A stretch of 64,000 nt of DNA from the NCBI GenBank assembly GCA_900546665.1, contig URDY01000004.1:62001-126000 (forward strand). The letters run 5' to 3'. The notes under the pieces were generated by a model. The model worked only from the letters and a program-made list of their open reading frames with translations, made no database searches and was not told where the DNA came from. Numbering within the stretch: position 1 is the stretch's first letter; each line of letters opens with the position of its first letter. This document shows, piece after piece, positions 1 through 8,138 of this stretch. The stretch is from an uncultured Paraprevotella sp. (GTDB taxonomy: Bacteria > Bacteroidota > Bacteroidia > Bacteroidales > Bacteroidaceae). The position numbers and the translations under genes were made by a program.

Positions 1-312
1 TTCCTGATTGAGATCTTTCAAGGTTTTATGAAAGGCTGCTATCGTTCTGTCATACCCACGCTCGGTATTCCACACCTTACTGGTGACAAACAGCTCTTCA
101 CGCTTCACGCCACTTTCTGAAACAAATTCAGTCAAAGCCTTTCCCACAAAAGTTTCGTTGCCATACACGGCAGCCCCATCTACATGACGGTAGCCCGCCG
201 TCAAAGCAGTCTTTACTGCATCAGACGTAACCTGTCCGTTCGGTGCCTGCCAGGTTCCGAAACCGATAACAGGTATGGTTTTCCCGTTTATTAATGTAAT
301 TTCTTTGTGCAT
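1..312 (-). CDS. Aldo/keto reductase, 3' end cut by window edge
   Basis: The visible 104 N-terminal residues are a cytosolic NADPH-dependent aldo/keto reductase: the N-terminal hairpin with KTIPVIGFGTW, then the catalytic-Asp segment HVDGAAVYGNE (Asp and Tyr of the tetrad) and the catalytic Lys in VTSKVWN. There is no signal peptide. The start is the only Met ahead of the conserved hairpin and lies 28 bases downstream of a clear -7 box. It is related to the other AKRs further right in the window but is transcribed away from them and lacks their shared 42-bp promoter element, so it may be regulated separately. Substrate unknown; DkgA-like reduction of small aldehydes or ketoaldehydes is the family expectation. 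Confidence 0.9.
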   Translation of the reverse strand, partial: MHKEITLINGKTIPVIGFGTWQAPNGQVTSDAVKTALTAGYRHVDGAAVYGNETFVGKALTEFVSESGVKREELFVTSKVWNTERGYDRTIAAFHKTLKDLNQE

Positions 313-339
313 AAATTCACTGTACTGGTTTTACGGTCA

Positions 340-347
340 CAAAGTTA
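340..347 (-). promoter_or_regulatory. -7 box (TAACTTTG) of the AKR promoter
   Basis: Reading on the minus strand, TAACTTTG matches the Bacteroidetes -7 consensus TAnnTTTG, with a TTG about 20 bases further upstream. The rest of the 313-583 gap shows no other gene and no copy of the 42-bp element found at other promoters of the cluster. Confidence 0.6.
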
Positions 348-583
348 TAACAATTGCCGGCATCTGACAAGTACGGCACAGGCCGACTGGATAAGAACCA
401 GAAACGGTAATCACTGATAAACAAGAGTATACAAAATCCGTCGTCTTCTCAAAACCAACAAACTTTAACGTTCACATCCCTATCATTGATCCATACCGTT
501 AAACACGGCTGGTCCCGTCGTTCATGAGGCTGGCCCCATCAGAAAAACATCCGACATCAGGACAAAATTTCCGTCACGGAGCA

Positions 584-1000
584 TCAGGCACAATAAACCA
601 ATACACCGTCACGTATATAATAATAATTCCGACGCCATTTGACATGCTCATGCAAAGGAAGGACAAAAGAATCCCAATAATAATACATTTCCTTCACGTT
701 TTTCCATCCTAATCTGTAAAAATCATTAAGGACACGATCTGCACTGGTACCGATCCTGCGATGAAAGAATGATTGCAGATAGCTCCAGATCGGAATATTG
801 GGATGTTCATAACCGAACTCAAAGAAACCGGTACGGTCCGAACCACGTGAAAAAGGCAGATGAGTCACGTCCCCCATTTTCCTGCGGATATAGTTGCGGT
901 CGTATCTGAACGCGAAATAGGCATGTGCATCACTGGGTTTATGATTGCGGATTCCCTTGGATTTCAGTCTCCGTTCTGTACGTTTCATTCCATTTTTCAT
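584..1000 (-). CDS. Hypothetical protein, 138 aa, aromatic and Arg-rich
   Basis: I do not recognise a family. The protein is basic and unusually rich in Tyr, Phe, Trp, Arg and His (for example the stretches YFAFRYDRNYIRR and EMYYYWDSF), has no signal peptide or membrane segment, and looks like a small folded cytosolic protein. The start chosen gives MKNGMKRTERR; a second Met four codons in is possible. A 16-bp palindrome lies just upstream of the start. It sits between an AKR gene and the AraC regulator on the same strand but is separated from both by 260-270 bases, so it is probably its own unit. Confidence 0.55.
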   Translation of the reverse strand: MKNGMKRTERRLKSKGIRNHKPSDAHAYFAFRYDRNYIRRKMGDVTHLPFSRGSDRTGFFEFGYEHPNIPIWSYLQSFFHRRIGTSADRVLNDFYRLGWKNVKEMYYYWDSFVLPLHEHVKWRRNYYYIRDGVLVYCA

Positions 1001-1001
1001 T

Positions 1002-1017
1002 TTGTATTCTAATACAA
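1002..1017. promoter_or_regulatory. Palindrome TTGTATTCTAATACAA at a gene start, possible operator
   Basis: Seven-base perfect arms with a two-base centre, ending a base before the start codon of the 138-aa gene. A 13-base stretch of it (TATTCTAATACAA) recurs in inverted orientation at 1120-1132. Placement suggests a repressor site or leader structure, but this is inference. The remainder of the 1001-1259 gap is AT-rich with short open stretches on the plus strand interrupted by stops; nothing recognisable. Confidence 0.3.
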
Positions 1018-1259
1018 GGAGGGACTGAAATATTACATTATATCACAATTCGAGAAAAAGTGACGAAGTTCCTGTTCAAATATTTTGCATCGAAATACTA
1101 ATAAGGCAGAGGCCATTCGTTGTATTAGAATATAAGCAATCATTAAAGAAGAATTTGGATTTCTTGACAAGCACAAAATGGGAACCGACTTCCTTACCAA
1201 TTTTAGTAAAAAAATAGATATTACAAAATAGCATTGTATTTACCTGCATTTTGAGAAGT

Positions 1260-2162
1260 TTATAAACGGTTATTGCACTTAAACTCATTCGGTGTACATC
1301 CCACTACCTTTTTGAACACTCGGCTTAAATGATGAGGATATTGGAATCCTACTTCGTAAGCAATCTCACTAACCGTTTTGCTTGTACTCGCCAACAATTC
1401 CTTTACACGATTAATAACGGCGAGATGGATGTATTCGATGGCTGACTTTCCTGTCTCTTTCTTGATAAGGTCGCCGAAATAGTTGGCTGAGAAATGCAGT
1501 TGGTCGGCACACCATGCAACTGTGGGCAAACCATTTTGTTCCGGCTTGTCTGAATTAAAGTAATCAAGCATCAATGCCTCAAAACGTGTAAGTACATCGC
1601 GGTTGATAACCTCACGTGTGGCAAACTGACGGTCATAAAAACGAAGACAATGATTGAGCAGGACTTCAATATTGGAAGTGATAATGCCGCGACTATGCTT
1701 GTCAATAATGTGATGCAATTCTTCTTGTATTTCAGCAAAGCAGTTGAAAATAGTCTGTCGTTCACGCTCGGACATATGCAAAGCTTCATTTACTTCGTAA
1801 GAAAAAAAAGTATATTCCTTCATCTTACGGGCCAGGCTTGTGCCACGCAACAAATCAGGATGGAATAATAGAGCGTAACCTTCCGGATTGACAGTTTCAC
1901 CGCCATCATCAATACCTGCTACTTGCCCTGGAGCCACAAAAACCAACGTACCTTCCTGATAGTCATACTGGCTACGACCGTATGTCAGTTTACCATGTAT
2001 CTTTTCTTTCAAATAAATGCCATAGAAGCCGTAATACTTACGTTTATGTTTTAGTACCTTAACTTCCCGAAAATCGATAAACGTGACCAAAGGGTTGAGT
2101 GTTTCAATCCCCAAAAACTCATTGTAATCATGAATGTTACTGATATTTATTATGTCTCCCAT
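1260..2162 (-). CDS. AraC-family transcriptional regulator (left flank)
   Basis: 300-aa regulator with an N-terminal cupin-like sensor region (about residues 1-170, containing the LTYGRSQYDYQEGTLVF strand pair) and a C-terminal AraC DNA-binding domain: first helix-turn-helix around LPTVAWCADQLHFSANYFGDL, second around VSEIAYEVGFQYPHHLSRVF followed by the usual KKVVGCTPNEF end. The longer frame begins 31 codons earlier, but MGDIINIS aligns with the starts of the other two AraC proteins here and is preferred. It is clearly paralogous to the regulator at the right flank of the redox cluster. It is divergent from the hydrolase gene at 2402 and is a prime candidate to bind the shared 42-bp element, though that is inference. 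Confidence 0.93.
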   Translation of the reverse strand: MGDIINISNIHDYNEFLGIETLNPLVTFIDFREVKVLKHKRKYYGFYGIYLKEKIHGKLTYGRSQYDYQEGTLVFVAPGQVAGIDDGGETVNPEGYALLFHPDLLRGTSLARKMKEYTFFSYEVNEALHMSERERQTIFNCFAEIQEELHHIIDKHSRGIITSNIEVLLNHCLRFYDRQFATREVINRDVLTRFEALMLDYFNSDKPEQNGLPTVAWCADQLHFSANYFGDLIKKETGKSAIEYIHLAVINRVKELLASTSKTVSEIAYEVGFQYPHHLSRVFKKVVGCTPNEFKCNNRL

Positions 2163-2191
2163 ATTTCCCTCAATTATTTTAGTTAATGTTA

Positions 2192-2199
2192 CAAAAATA
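2192..2199 (-). promoter_or_regulatory. -7 box (TATTTTTG) of the left AraC gene
   Basis: TATTTTTG on the minus strand, about 30 bases upstream of the chosen start. No 42-bp element precedes it, so this regulator does not appear to belong to the regulon it may control. Confidence 0.5.
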
Positions 2200-2309
2200 C
2201 TTTTTTTTATGGTCTTTTTATCGTACTGAAAGTCAAATCTGTAAAATCGGTGCAAGATTCAGTGATATGTGTTATTCGATAGTCTGGATATTAATCTTAC
2301 AGTCGGAAT

Positions 2310-2377
2310 TTCGTTGATATTGGTGTTCCATTCTGTAATCTGTGTATAGATGAAGGATCACTTACATACTACCTTTG
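2310..2377 (+). promoter_or_regulatory. Shared 42-bp element plus -7 box, copy A
   Basis: The element occupies 2310-2351, starting TTCGTTGATATTGGTGTT and ending GTAATCTGTGTATAGAT; TACCTTTG at 2370-2377 is the -7 box, 18 bases after the element. The element thus covers the -33 region, as expected for an activator touching RNA polymerase. It drives the esterase lipoprotein at 2402 and lies in the divergent gap next to the left AraC gene. Four further copies occur in the window with identical spacing. Confidence 0.85.
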
Positions 2378-2401
2378 CATTATCAAAATTATAAAGTCAA
2401 A

Positions 2402-3370
2402 ATGAAAATGATTATCAATATCTGTCTGCTTATGGCAACATTATCTTTCAGTAATTGTGACAAAAAACAATACGAATCCTATCCACCTTCCGACAACGAA
2501 AACATTTCTGTTTCTGAAACCAAGGAGCACCTTACTATCCACAGTACTATTGCCGATGTATTAACCCATCCTGCATTCAACGGGTTCAGCCGCTACATTC
2601 TGCCACTGGAATGGGGGTATGATGCAGACATGCAGCTTTCTAATGTGTCTCGGTTACTTCCTTACCATAATTACATAGATGCGGAGCGGTGTGTAGGTTA
2701 TATCAATCAAATGATTGATTCGGTAGCCACCGGACGCAGAATTTATTATGACCTGGGACGTGAGGATGCCGGGCTGTTCTTCTTCCGCGGACGACCGGGC
2801 GCACCGTTCGCTGTTATCTGTCCCGGAGGCGGATTCTCGTATGTAGGTTCCATTCACGAAGGCTTTCCTCACGCATTGGTTTTGAGCCAGATGGGATATA
2901 ATGTTTTTGTTATCCAATATCAGACTGGCAGTGCGCAAACAGCTTGTGAAGACTTGGCTGCAGGTATTGAGTATATCTTCCGTCACGCCACGGAATTGCA
3001 AGTCGATACAGCTGGCTACTCCGTGTGGGGCAGTTCAGCGGGAGCGCGTATGGCGGCTTATATCGGTTCTTATGGCACTGCTGCTTTTGGAGGTGCGCAA
3101 CTTCCACGTCCAAGTACGGTAGTAATGGCATACACAGGACACAGTGAATACACACGGCAAGATCCGCCAACGTATGCTGTAGTTGGATCGAACGATGGAA
3201 TTGCCAATCCAAATACAATGCGCCGTCGTACGGAAGCATTGCAGGCTATTGGCATACCGGCAGAATTTCACCTTTATCCTAACCTACGTCATGGTTTTGG
3301 ACTGGGTATAGGTACAAGTGCCGAAGGCTGGATTGACGGTGCAGTCCGTTTCTGGGAAGAAAACCGATAA
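2402..3370 (+). CDS. Alpha/beta-hydrolase lipoprotein (esterase-like)
   Basis: 322 aa. The start MKMIINICLL gives a lipoprotein signal ending LSFSNC, so the mature protein is predicted to be lipid-anchored in the envelope. The body is an alpha/beta hydrolase of the BD-FAE/esterase-lipase type: oxyanion region CPGGGFSYVGS, nucleophile elbow WGSSAGAR, and a C-terminal catalytic His in LRHGFGLG. First and only gene behind copy A of the shared promoter element; the next unit begins 163 bases on. Related in layout to the hydrolase lipoprotein at 5018. Natural substrate unknown; short acyl esters or acetylated sugars are typical for the family. Confidence 0.85.
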   Translation: MKMIINICLLMATLSFSNCDKKQYESYPPSDNENISVSETKEHLTIHSTIADVLTHPAFNGFSRYILPLEWGYDADMQLSNVSRLLPYHNYIDAERCVGYINQMIDSVATGRRIYYDLGREDAGLFFFRGRPGAPFAVICPGGGFSYVGSIHEGFPHALVLSQMGYNVFVIQYQTGSAQTACEDLAAGIEYIFRHATELQVDTAGYSVWGSSAGARMAAYIGSYGTAAFGGAQLPRPSTVVMAYTGHSEYTRQDPPTYAVVGSNDGIANPNTMRRRTEALQAIGIPAEFHLYPNLRHGFGLGIGTSAEGWIDGAVRFWEENR

Positions 3371-3433
3371 AAAAGTTCAAACATGAACTCACATCTGAAC
3401 TAATGTGTATTATGGGTATCCCCGACAAGTCCA

Positions 3434-3501
3434 TTCGGTAAAATGGGTGTTTATATCTGTAATCTGTGTATGGACAGAAGACTTTTACCGATGTAATTTT
3501 G
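3434..3501 (+). promoter_or_regulatory. Shared 42-bp element plus -7 box, copy B
   Basis: Element at 3434-3475 (the most diverged left half, TTCGGTAAAATGGGTG, but an intact right half ATCTGTAATCTGTGTATGG), then 18 bases, then TAATTTTG at 3494-3501. It heads the seven-gene unit from 3534 to 9116. Confidence 0.85.
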
Positions 3502-3533
3502 CATCATAACTTTGATAATACATTAAAAATAAA

Positions 3534-4388
3534 ATGAATATGGATACAGTAAAATTAAGCAACGGCGTGGAAATGCCTATTTTGGGTTATGGAGTCTATC
3601 AAGTTTCACCATCAGAATGTGAACGGTGCGTAAGGGATGCCATCAGCGCAGGCTACCGCCTGATTGATACGGCACAGGCGTATGGCAACGAACAGAACGT
3701 GGGTAATGCCATCAGGAATTGCGGTGTGCCACGCGAGGAACTGTTTATTGTGACGAAGGTATGGATTTCCAATGCCGGCTACGAGCGTGCAAAAGCCTCT
3801 ATTGATGAATCTTTACGCAAACTTCAGACCGACTACATCGATCTGCTACTCATTCATCAGCCGTTCAGCGATTATTACGGCACATGGCGTGCAATGGAGG
3901 AAGCGTACAAGGCTGGCAAGCTGCGTGCCATCGGCGTATCAAACTTCTATCCCGACCGCTTCATCGACCTGGCGGAGTTCAGCGAAATACCGCCTATGGT
4001 CAATCAGGTTGAAACGCACGTGTTCAACCAACAGATAGAGGCGCAGAAGATTATGGAGCAATACGGCACACACATTATGGCATGGGGACCGTTCGCCGAA
4101 GGGCGCAACAACTTCTTCGGTAACGAAACACTGATAGCCGTCGGCGCAAAATACGACAAGAGCGCGGCACAGACCGCCCTGCGCTACCTCATCCAACGCG
4201 GCGTGATTGTCATTCCGAAATCTGTCCGCAAGGAACGTATGGAGCAAAATATCAATGTGTTCGACTTCACGTTGAGCAACGAGGACATGCAGCGCATCCG
4301 CCAGTTGGACTTGGGGCAGAGCCTGTTCTTCTCACACTATGACCCGCAGACGGTGAAATGGCTTTGCAATTATGGTAAGAGCAAATAA
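3534..4388 (+). CDS. Aldo/keto reductase (DkgA-like)
   Basis: 284-aa cytosolic NADPH-dependent aldo/keto reductase of normal length. The catalytic tetrad is visible: Asp45 and Tyr50 in DTAQAYGNE, Lys75 in VTKVW, His108 in LIHQP; the C-terminal cofactor loop VIPKSVRKERM that grips the NADPH 2'-phosphate is also present. First gene of the long unit behind promoter copy B; its end overlaps the next gene by 17 bases, implying coupled translation. Expected to reduce small aldehydes or ketones; substrate not deducible. The coding sequence here and in the following genes looks more GC-rich than the core genes on the right of the window, consistent with acquisition. Confidence 0.93.
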   Translation: MNMDTVKLSNGVEMPILGYGVYQVSPSECERCVRDAISAGYRLIDTAQAYGNEQNVGNAIRNCGVPREELFIVTKVWISNAGYERAKASIDESLRKLQTDYIDLLLIHQPFSDYYGTWRAMEEAYKAGKLRAIGVSNFYPDRFIDLAEFSEIPPMVNQVETHVFNQQIEAQKIMEQYGTHIMAWGPFAEGRNNFFGNETLIAVGAKYDKSAAQTALRYLIQRGVIVIPKSVRKERMEQNINVFDFTLSNEDMQRIRQLDLGQSLFFSHYDPQTVKWLCNYGKSK

Positions 4389-5010
4389 GGACAAGCGACT
4401 GAAAGTGCTGTTGGTAAACGGAAGTCCGCATCGCAGTGGAAATACGTTTACCGCACTTTCGGAAGTGGCGAGAACGTTGGAAGAAGAAGGCATGGAGGCT
4501 GAAATCGTCCACGTCGGCAACCGTCCCGTGCAGGGGTGTATCGGTTGTTACAAGTGCAGGGAAAAAGGTGTCTGCGTATTTCAGGATGAAACGTACCTGA
4601 CCTTGCGCGAGAAACTGGCGGAAGCGGATGGCATCATCATCGGTTCGCCAGTCTATTTCGGCAGACCGTCGGGAAGCCTCTGTGCCTTGCTCGACCGCCT
4701 GTTCTATTCCAGCGGCCGGTTGGCACAGTACAAGCCGGCGGCATCCGTGGTGGTCTGCCGTCGCGGAGGAGCCACCGCCACTTTCGACCGGCTGAACAAA
4801 TACTTCACCATACTCAATATGCCCGTCGTTCCGTCACAATACTGGAACAGCGTGCACGGGCGGAATCCGGGCGAAGCCTTGCAGGATGCGGAAGGCCTGC
4901 AAACCATGCGCACGCTGGCTCGCAACATGACTTGGATGCTGCGCAACCTGCGCGACAGTACTCACCCCTTCGAAACCGAAGAAAGGCTACATACAAACTT
5001 TATCCGATAA
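4372..5010 (+). CDS. NADPH-dependent FMN reductase / iron-sulfur flavoprotein-like
   Basis: 212-aa flavodoxin-fold protein. The FMN phosphate loop is VNGSPHRSGNT near residue 15; GSPVYFGRPSG is the second FMN contact. Between them GCIGCYKCREKGVC carries closely spaced cysteines, as in the iron-sulfur flavoprotein branch, so a cluster or redox-active disulfide is possible. No signal peptide: cytosolic. It overlaps the upstream AKR, and the pair could share NADPH chemistry. A lipoprotein paralogue that has lost the Cys motif lies downstream in the same unit. Confidence 0.87.
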   Translation: MVRANKDKRLKVLLVNGSPHRSGNTFTALSEVARTLEEEGMEAEIVHVGNRPVQGCIGCYKCREKGVCVFQDETYLTLREKLAEADGIIIGSPVYFGRPSGSLCALLDRLFYSSGRLAQYKPAASVVVCRRGGATATFDRLNKYFTILNMPVVPSQYWNSVHGRNPGEALQDAEGLQTMRTLARNMTWMLRNLRDSTHPFETEERLHTNFIR

Positions 5011-5017
5011 TTTGCGT

Positions 5018-6196
5018 ATGAGAACAATATTCCAGATATTCTGCCTGCTGCTTGCCGCGACAACGGCAACGGCTTGCAACAACACAGAAGAAAACGAATG
5101 GTTGCCGGAAGTAACGATAGAAACCATTGTTACGACCGACATTACCGCCACATCCGCCATTTCCGGCGGACGCATCTCCGGTAACATGGAAGACATCACC
5201 GAGTTCGGTATCTGCTGGGGAACCTCCGCCGAGCCGACCGTGAGCGGTTCGCATGCGGCATCGGACGGATCTCCCGAATCATTTGCCTGCTATATAATGG
5301 GACTTACTCCCGGCACTACTTACTATGTCCGTGCATACGCCACCCTTGCGTCGGGTACGGTGTATGGAACGGCACGCCGCTTTACCACCGCGGACGAAGA
5401 CGGCGGAGAAGGCAGCGAGGACGAGATGCAACTACAGATTTATCTTTGGCCCAAAGGCAATATGCCGGCAGTAACAAGCTATACCAGAAACAACGGCAAT
5501 TATCAGGACGACCCAGACTTCTGTCCCAATATGGTGTGGTATCCTGTACCGGACAATGTGGAGGTGAAAGGTGCCGTGATGGTTTGCCCGGGCGGGGCGT
5601 TCATGTTCCGTAGTCCCAATGAAGGAGCACCCGTTGCCCGGCGGTTAGCAGAACTGGGTTGGCAAAGTTTTGTAGTGAACTATCGTGTCCGTCCCTATAC
5701 GATGGAAGAAGGTAGTCTGGATTTGGCCCGAGCCATCCGTTATGTCCGCAGCCATGCCGCCGACTATGGCATTGACTCCAATCATATCGCATCGGTAGGC
5801 TTCTCCGCGGGCGGCATCCTCTGTGGCGATGAAGCATTGCACTTCGACGGACAAGTAAACGGAACGGCACTGGACGATGGGTATATACCCGATGAACTCG
5901 ACCAGGTTTCGGCCGACGTATGCGCCATCGGCATGATTTACTCGTTCTACGGACGGTTGAGCGTATCAAATAACAACGTAGATGATTTGCGTGCCGGAAA
6001 TATTCCTCCCACATTCTATACTTACGGCACGGAAGATCCGTTCTACCGCCAGTTCATTGCCAACGCCAACGCTGCCCGTGAAGCCGGGGTGCAGGTAGAA
6101 GAACATGTACTGGATGGCTGGCCACACGGTTTCGGCGTACAAGGAGAATGGACTACGTGGTTCGACAACTTTTTGATACAAATAATATCGCATTGA
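5018..6196 (+). CDS. Lipoprotein: Ig/FN3-like domain plus alpha/beta hydrolase
   Basis: 392 aa. Signal peptide MRTIFQIFCLLLAATTATAC gives a lipid-anchored protein. Residues about 25-125 form one beta-sandwich repeat of the Bacteroidetes type (SAISGGRISGN...GICWGTS...LTPGTTYYVRAYA), followed by an esterase domain with CPGGAF oxyanion region, nucleophile elbow VGFSAGG and a catalytic His in DGWPHGFG. An upstream TTG two codons earlier is less likely than this ATG. Starts 7 bases after the flavoprotein gene. The sandwich domain probably holds the enzyme away from the membrane or binds a glycan; the substrate is unknown. Confidence 0.85.
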   Translation: MRTIFQIFCLLLAATTATACNNTEENEWLPEVTIETIVTTDITATSAISGGRISGNMEDITEFGICWGTSAEPTVSGSHAASDGSPESFACYIMGLTPGTTYYVRAYATLASGTVYGTARRFTTADEDGGEGSEDEMQLQIYLWPKGNMPAVTSYTRNNGNYQDDPDFCPNMVWYPVPDNVEVKGAVMVCPGGAFMFRSPNEGAPVARRLAELGWQSFVVNYRVRPYTMEEGSLDLARAIRYVRSHAADYGIDSNHIASVGFSAGGILCGDEALHFDGQVNGTALDDGYIPDELDQVSADVCAIGMIYSFYGRLSVSNNNVDDLRAGNIPPTFYTYGTEDPFYRQFIANANAAREAGVQVEEHVLDGWPHGFGVQGEWTTWFDNFLIQIISH

Positions 6197-6198
6197 AT

Positions 6199-7149
6199 AT
6201 GGGTAAAGATAATGATAATGATAACAACAAGGGTATTTCCCGTCGAGATGCCTTGAAACGGATGGGGCTGTTCGTGGCGGGAGCTGCAGCATTGAGTATG
6301 CCCTCCGCATTGACCTCTTACGGCGGAGAAAAGAAGAAACGTATTATTCTTTACTTCACTGCCACAGGAAACAGCCTTTATATCGCCCGCCAACTGGCGG
6401 ACGAGAATACCGAGCTGCTCAGTATTCCACAAATGGTAAAGCAGAACCGTTACGATTTCGAGGCAGATGAGGTAGGCATCATTTATCCTATATACGGACA
6501 CATGCCACCGAATATGGTACGTAATTTTATCAAGCAGGCAAGAATCAAGGCTGACTACAAGTTTGCCGTACTCACTTATGGGATGCTTGACTTCAATGCA
6601 GCCGAACTGTGGAACGGAATCTCACAGAAAGCAGGTACAAAATTCGACTATATCAATACCCTCGTTATGGTGGACAACTGGCTTCCCAATTTTGACATGA
6701 ACGAGCAGATGAAGATAGATAAGCACATCCCCGAACAAGTGGAGAAGATAAAGGCTGATTTGCTGAAACAACGGAAATGGATAAAGCCCGCCACTGCGGA
6801 AGACCGCCGTAACCACGATGGCTTTATGTCCTTTTCCCGTCTTGACCCCGAAGTAGGATTTCTGAAACGAAGCGAAAGATATTTTCAGGTGACAGATGCC
6901 TGTATTGGCTGTGCCATTTGTACAGAAGTATGTCCGCGCGGCAATTACGAACTGACCTCCACGGGGGTAAAGGCTGAAGGTGACTGCGACTTCTGTTTTG
7001 CCTGCATCCACAACTGTCCACAGAAAGCCATACAGTTTGCCGACCTGCCCGATGACCCGTTGCTGTCACGCGGCGAGGTGAATCCCAATGCCCGCTACCG
7101 CAACGATCACGTGTCGCTGTGGAGCATTAAAGAAAGCAACAGACAATAA
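6199..7149 (+). CDS. Tat-signal flavodoxin-ferredoxin fusion (EFR1-type)
   Basis: 316 aa. The N-terminus reads GISRRDALKRMGLFVAGAAA, a twin-arginine signal, implying export of a folded cofactor-loaded protein. A flavodoxin-like domain follows (phosphate loop TATGNS at about 54-59), and the C-terminus has two [4Fe-4S] motifs: CIGCAICTEVCP and CDFCFACIHNCP. EFR1 proteins are flavodoxin-ferredoxin fusions, normally thought cytosolic; a Tat signal on one is unusual and suggests electron transfer outside the cytoplasm. Start chosen 17 codons inside the open frame because it gives a clean signal and begins 3 bases after the hydrolase stop. It may be an electron carrier for the exported flavoproteins of the regulon. 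Confidence 0.85.
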   Translation: MGKDNDNDNNKGISRRDALKRMGLFVAGAAALSMPSALTSYGGEKKKRIILYFTATGNSLYIARQLADENTELLSIPQMVKQNRYDFEADEVGIIYPIYGHMPPNMVRNFIKQARIKADYKFAVLTYGMLDFNAAELWNGISQKAGTKFDYINTLVMVDNWLPNFDMNEQMKIDKHIPEQVEKIKADLLKQRKWIKPATAEDRRNHDGFMSFSRLDPEVGFLKRSERYFQVTDACIGCAICTEVCPRGNYELTSTGVKAEGDCDFCFACIHNCPQKAIQFADLPDDPLLSRGEVNPNARYRNDHVSLWSIKESNRQ

Positions 7150-7169
7150 ACCACTAAAAATGAACGGAT

Positions 7170-8117
7170 ATGAACAGATTGAAAAAAATCATCTTCTTCG
7201 CCATCCTGCTGATAGGTGGCTTATGTGCAATGAATGCACAAGAAAAGACGACAACCGCCGGTGTACCAGTAGTTAAGTTGAACAACGGTGTGGAGATGCC
7301 ACGCTTCGGACTGGGTACCTTTCTGCAAGGCTCCAACGAAATATGCAAGCAGTCGTGTCTTACCGCTTTGCGTGCAGGTTATCGTCACATTGACACTGCA
7401 CATGCTTACTACGATGAAGAAGGTGCGGGTGAAGCTGTTAAGGAAAGCGGCATTCCACGCGAAGAAATCTGGATAACCAGCAAGCTCTGGCCTACAGAAT
7501 ACGGCGAAGGTAAAACGCTGAAAGCCATTGATGAAATGCTTGCCCGGCTTCAGACGGACTACATAGACCTGCTCTATGTCCACCAGCCCGTTGGCGACTT
7601 TGTGGGTGCGTGGAAAGATATGGAAAAGGCCGTACAGATGGGCAAAGTACGTGCGCTCGGCATCAGCAACTTCGATGCCAATGACGAGGTGTTTAACGAA
7701 ATAATGGAGAAATCCACCATCAAACCCGCTGTACTCCAAATAGAATGCCATCCTTATGCTCAACGGACAGAAATGCGTAAGAAAGCTGCCAAGTACGGCA
7801 TCCAGGTGGAATGCTGGTATCCGCTGGGAGGTGCACAGAGTCAAGGCTTGTTACTTCGTGATTCGGTCATTACGAAGATAGCTGATAACCATGGTAAATC
7901 GCCAGCCCAAATCATCCTGCGCTGGCACATTCAAGAAGGTTTCTCCGTCATACCCGGTGCCACCAAACCCGATTATATAAAGGAAAATATCCAGATATTT
8001 GATTTTACTCTCAGCGACGACGAGATGCAGCAAATACGTTCGCTCAACAAGGAGCAACGCATCTTCAACGCTACATTGGATGATGTGAAGCGAATGGTGT
8101 GGGGAACAAAACTGTAA
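7170..8117 (+). CDS. Aldo/keto reductase with signal peptide
   Basis: 315 aa. The first 24 residues (MNRLKKIIFF...CAMNAQ) form a classical signal peptide or anchor, followed by a complete AKR: Asp75 and Tyr80 in DTAHAYYDEE, Lys105 in TSKLWP, His138 in VHQPVG, and the cofactor loop VIPGATKPDYI. AKRs use NADPH, which is not expected in the periplasm, so either the protein stays inside as a membrane-tethered enzyme or it works with another donor. Fifth gene of the copy-B unit, 20 bases after the Tat flavodoxin-ferredoxin and 21 before an envelope flavoprotein. Confidence 0.9.
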   Translation: MNRLKKIIFFAILLIGGLCAMNAQEKTTTAGVPVVKLNNGVEMPRFGLGTFLQGSNEICKQSCLTALRAGYRHIDTAHAYYDEEGAGEAVKESGIPREEIWITSKLWPTEYGEGKTLKAIDEMLARLQTDYIDLLYVHQPVGDFVGAWKDMEKAVQMGKVRALGISNFDANDEVFNEIMEKSTIKPAVLQIECHPYAQRTEMRKKAAKYGIQVECWYPLGGAQSQGLLLRDSVITKIADNHGKSPAQIILRWHIQEGFSVIPGATKPDYIKENIQIFDFTLSDDEMQQIRSLNKEQRIFNATLDDVKRMVWGTKL

Positions 8118-8138
8118 AATACAAAAGCAAGAAACATT

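Noticed and set aside
313..583. Possible further copy of the 42-bp element at the left AKR promoter
   Set aside because: CTGTG occurs upstream of the -7 box but at a different distance and without the rest of the element.
1077..1215. Open plus-strand stretches between the 138-aa gene and the left AraC gene
   Set aside because: Short, no start codon, and two frames look equally open; no recognisable protein.
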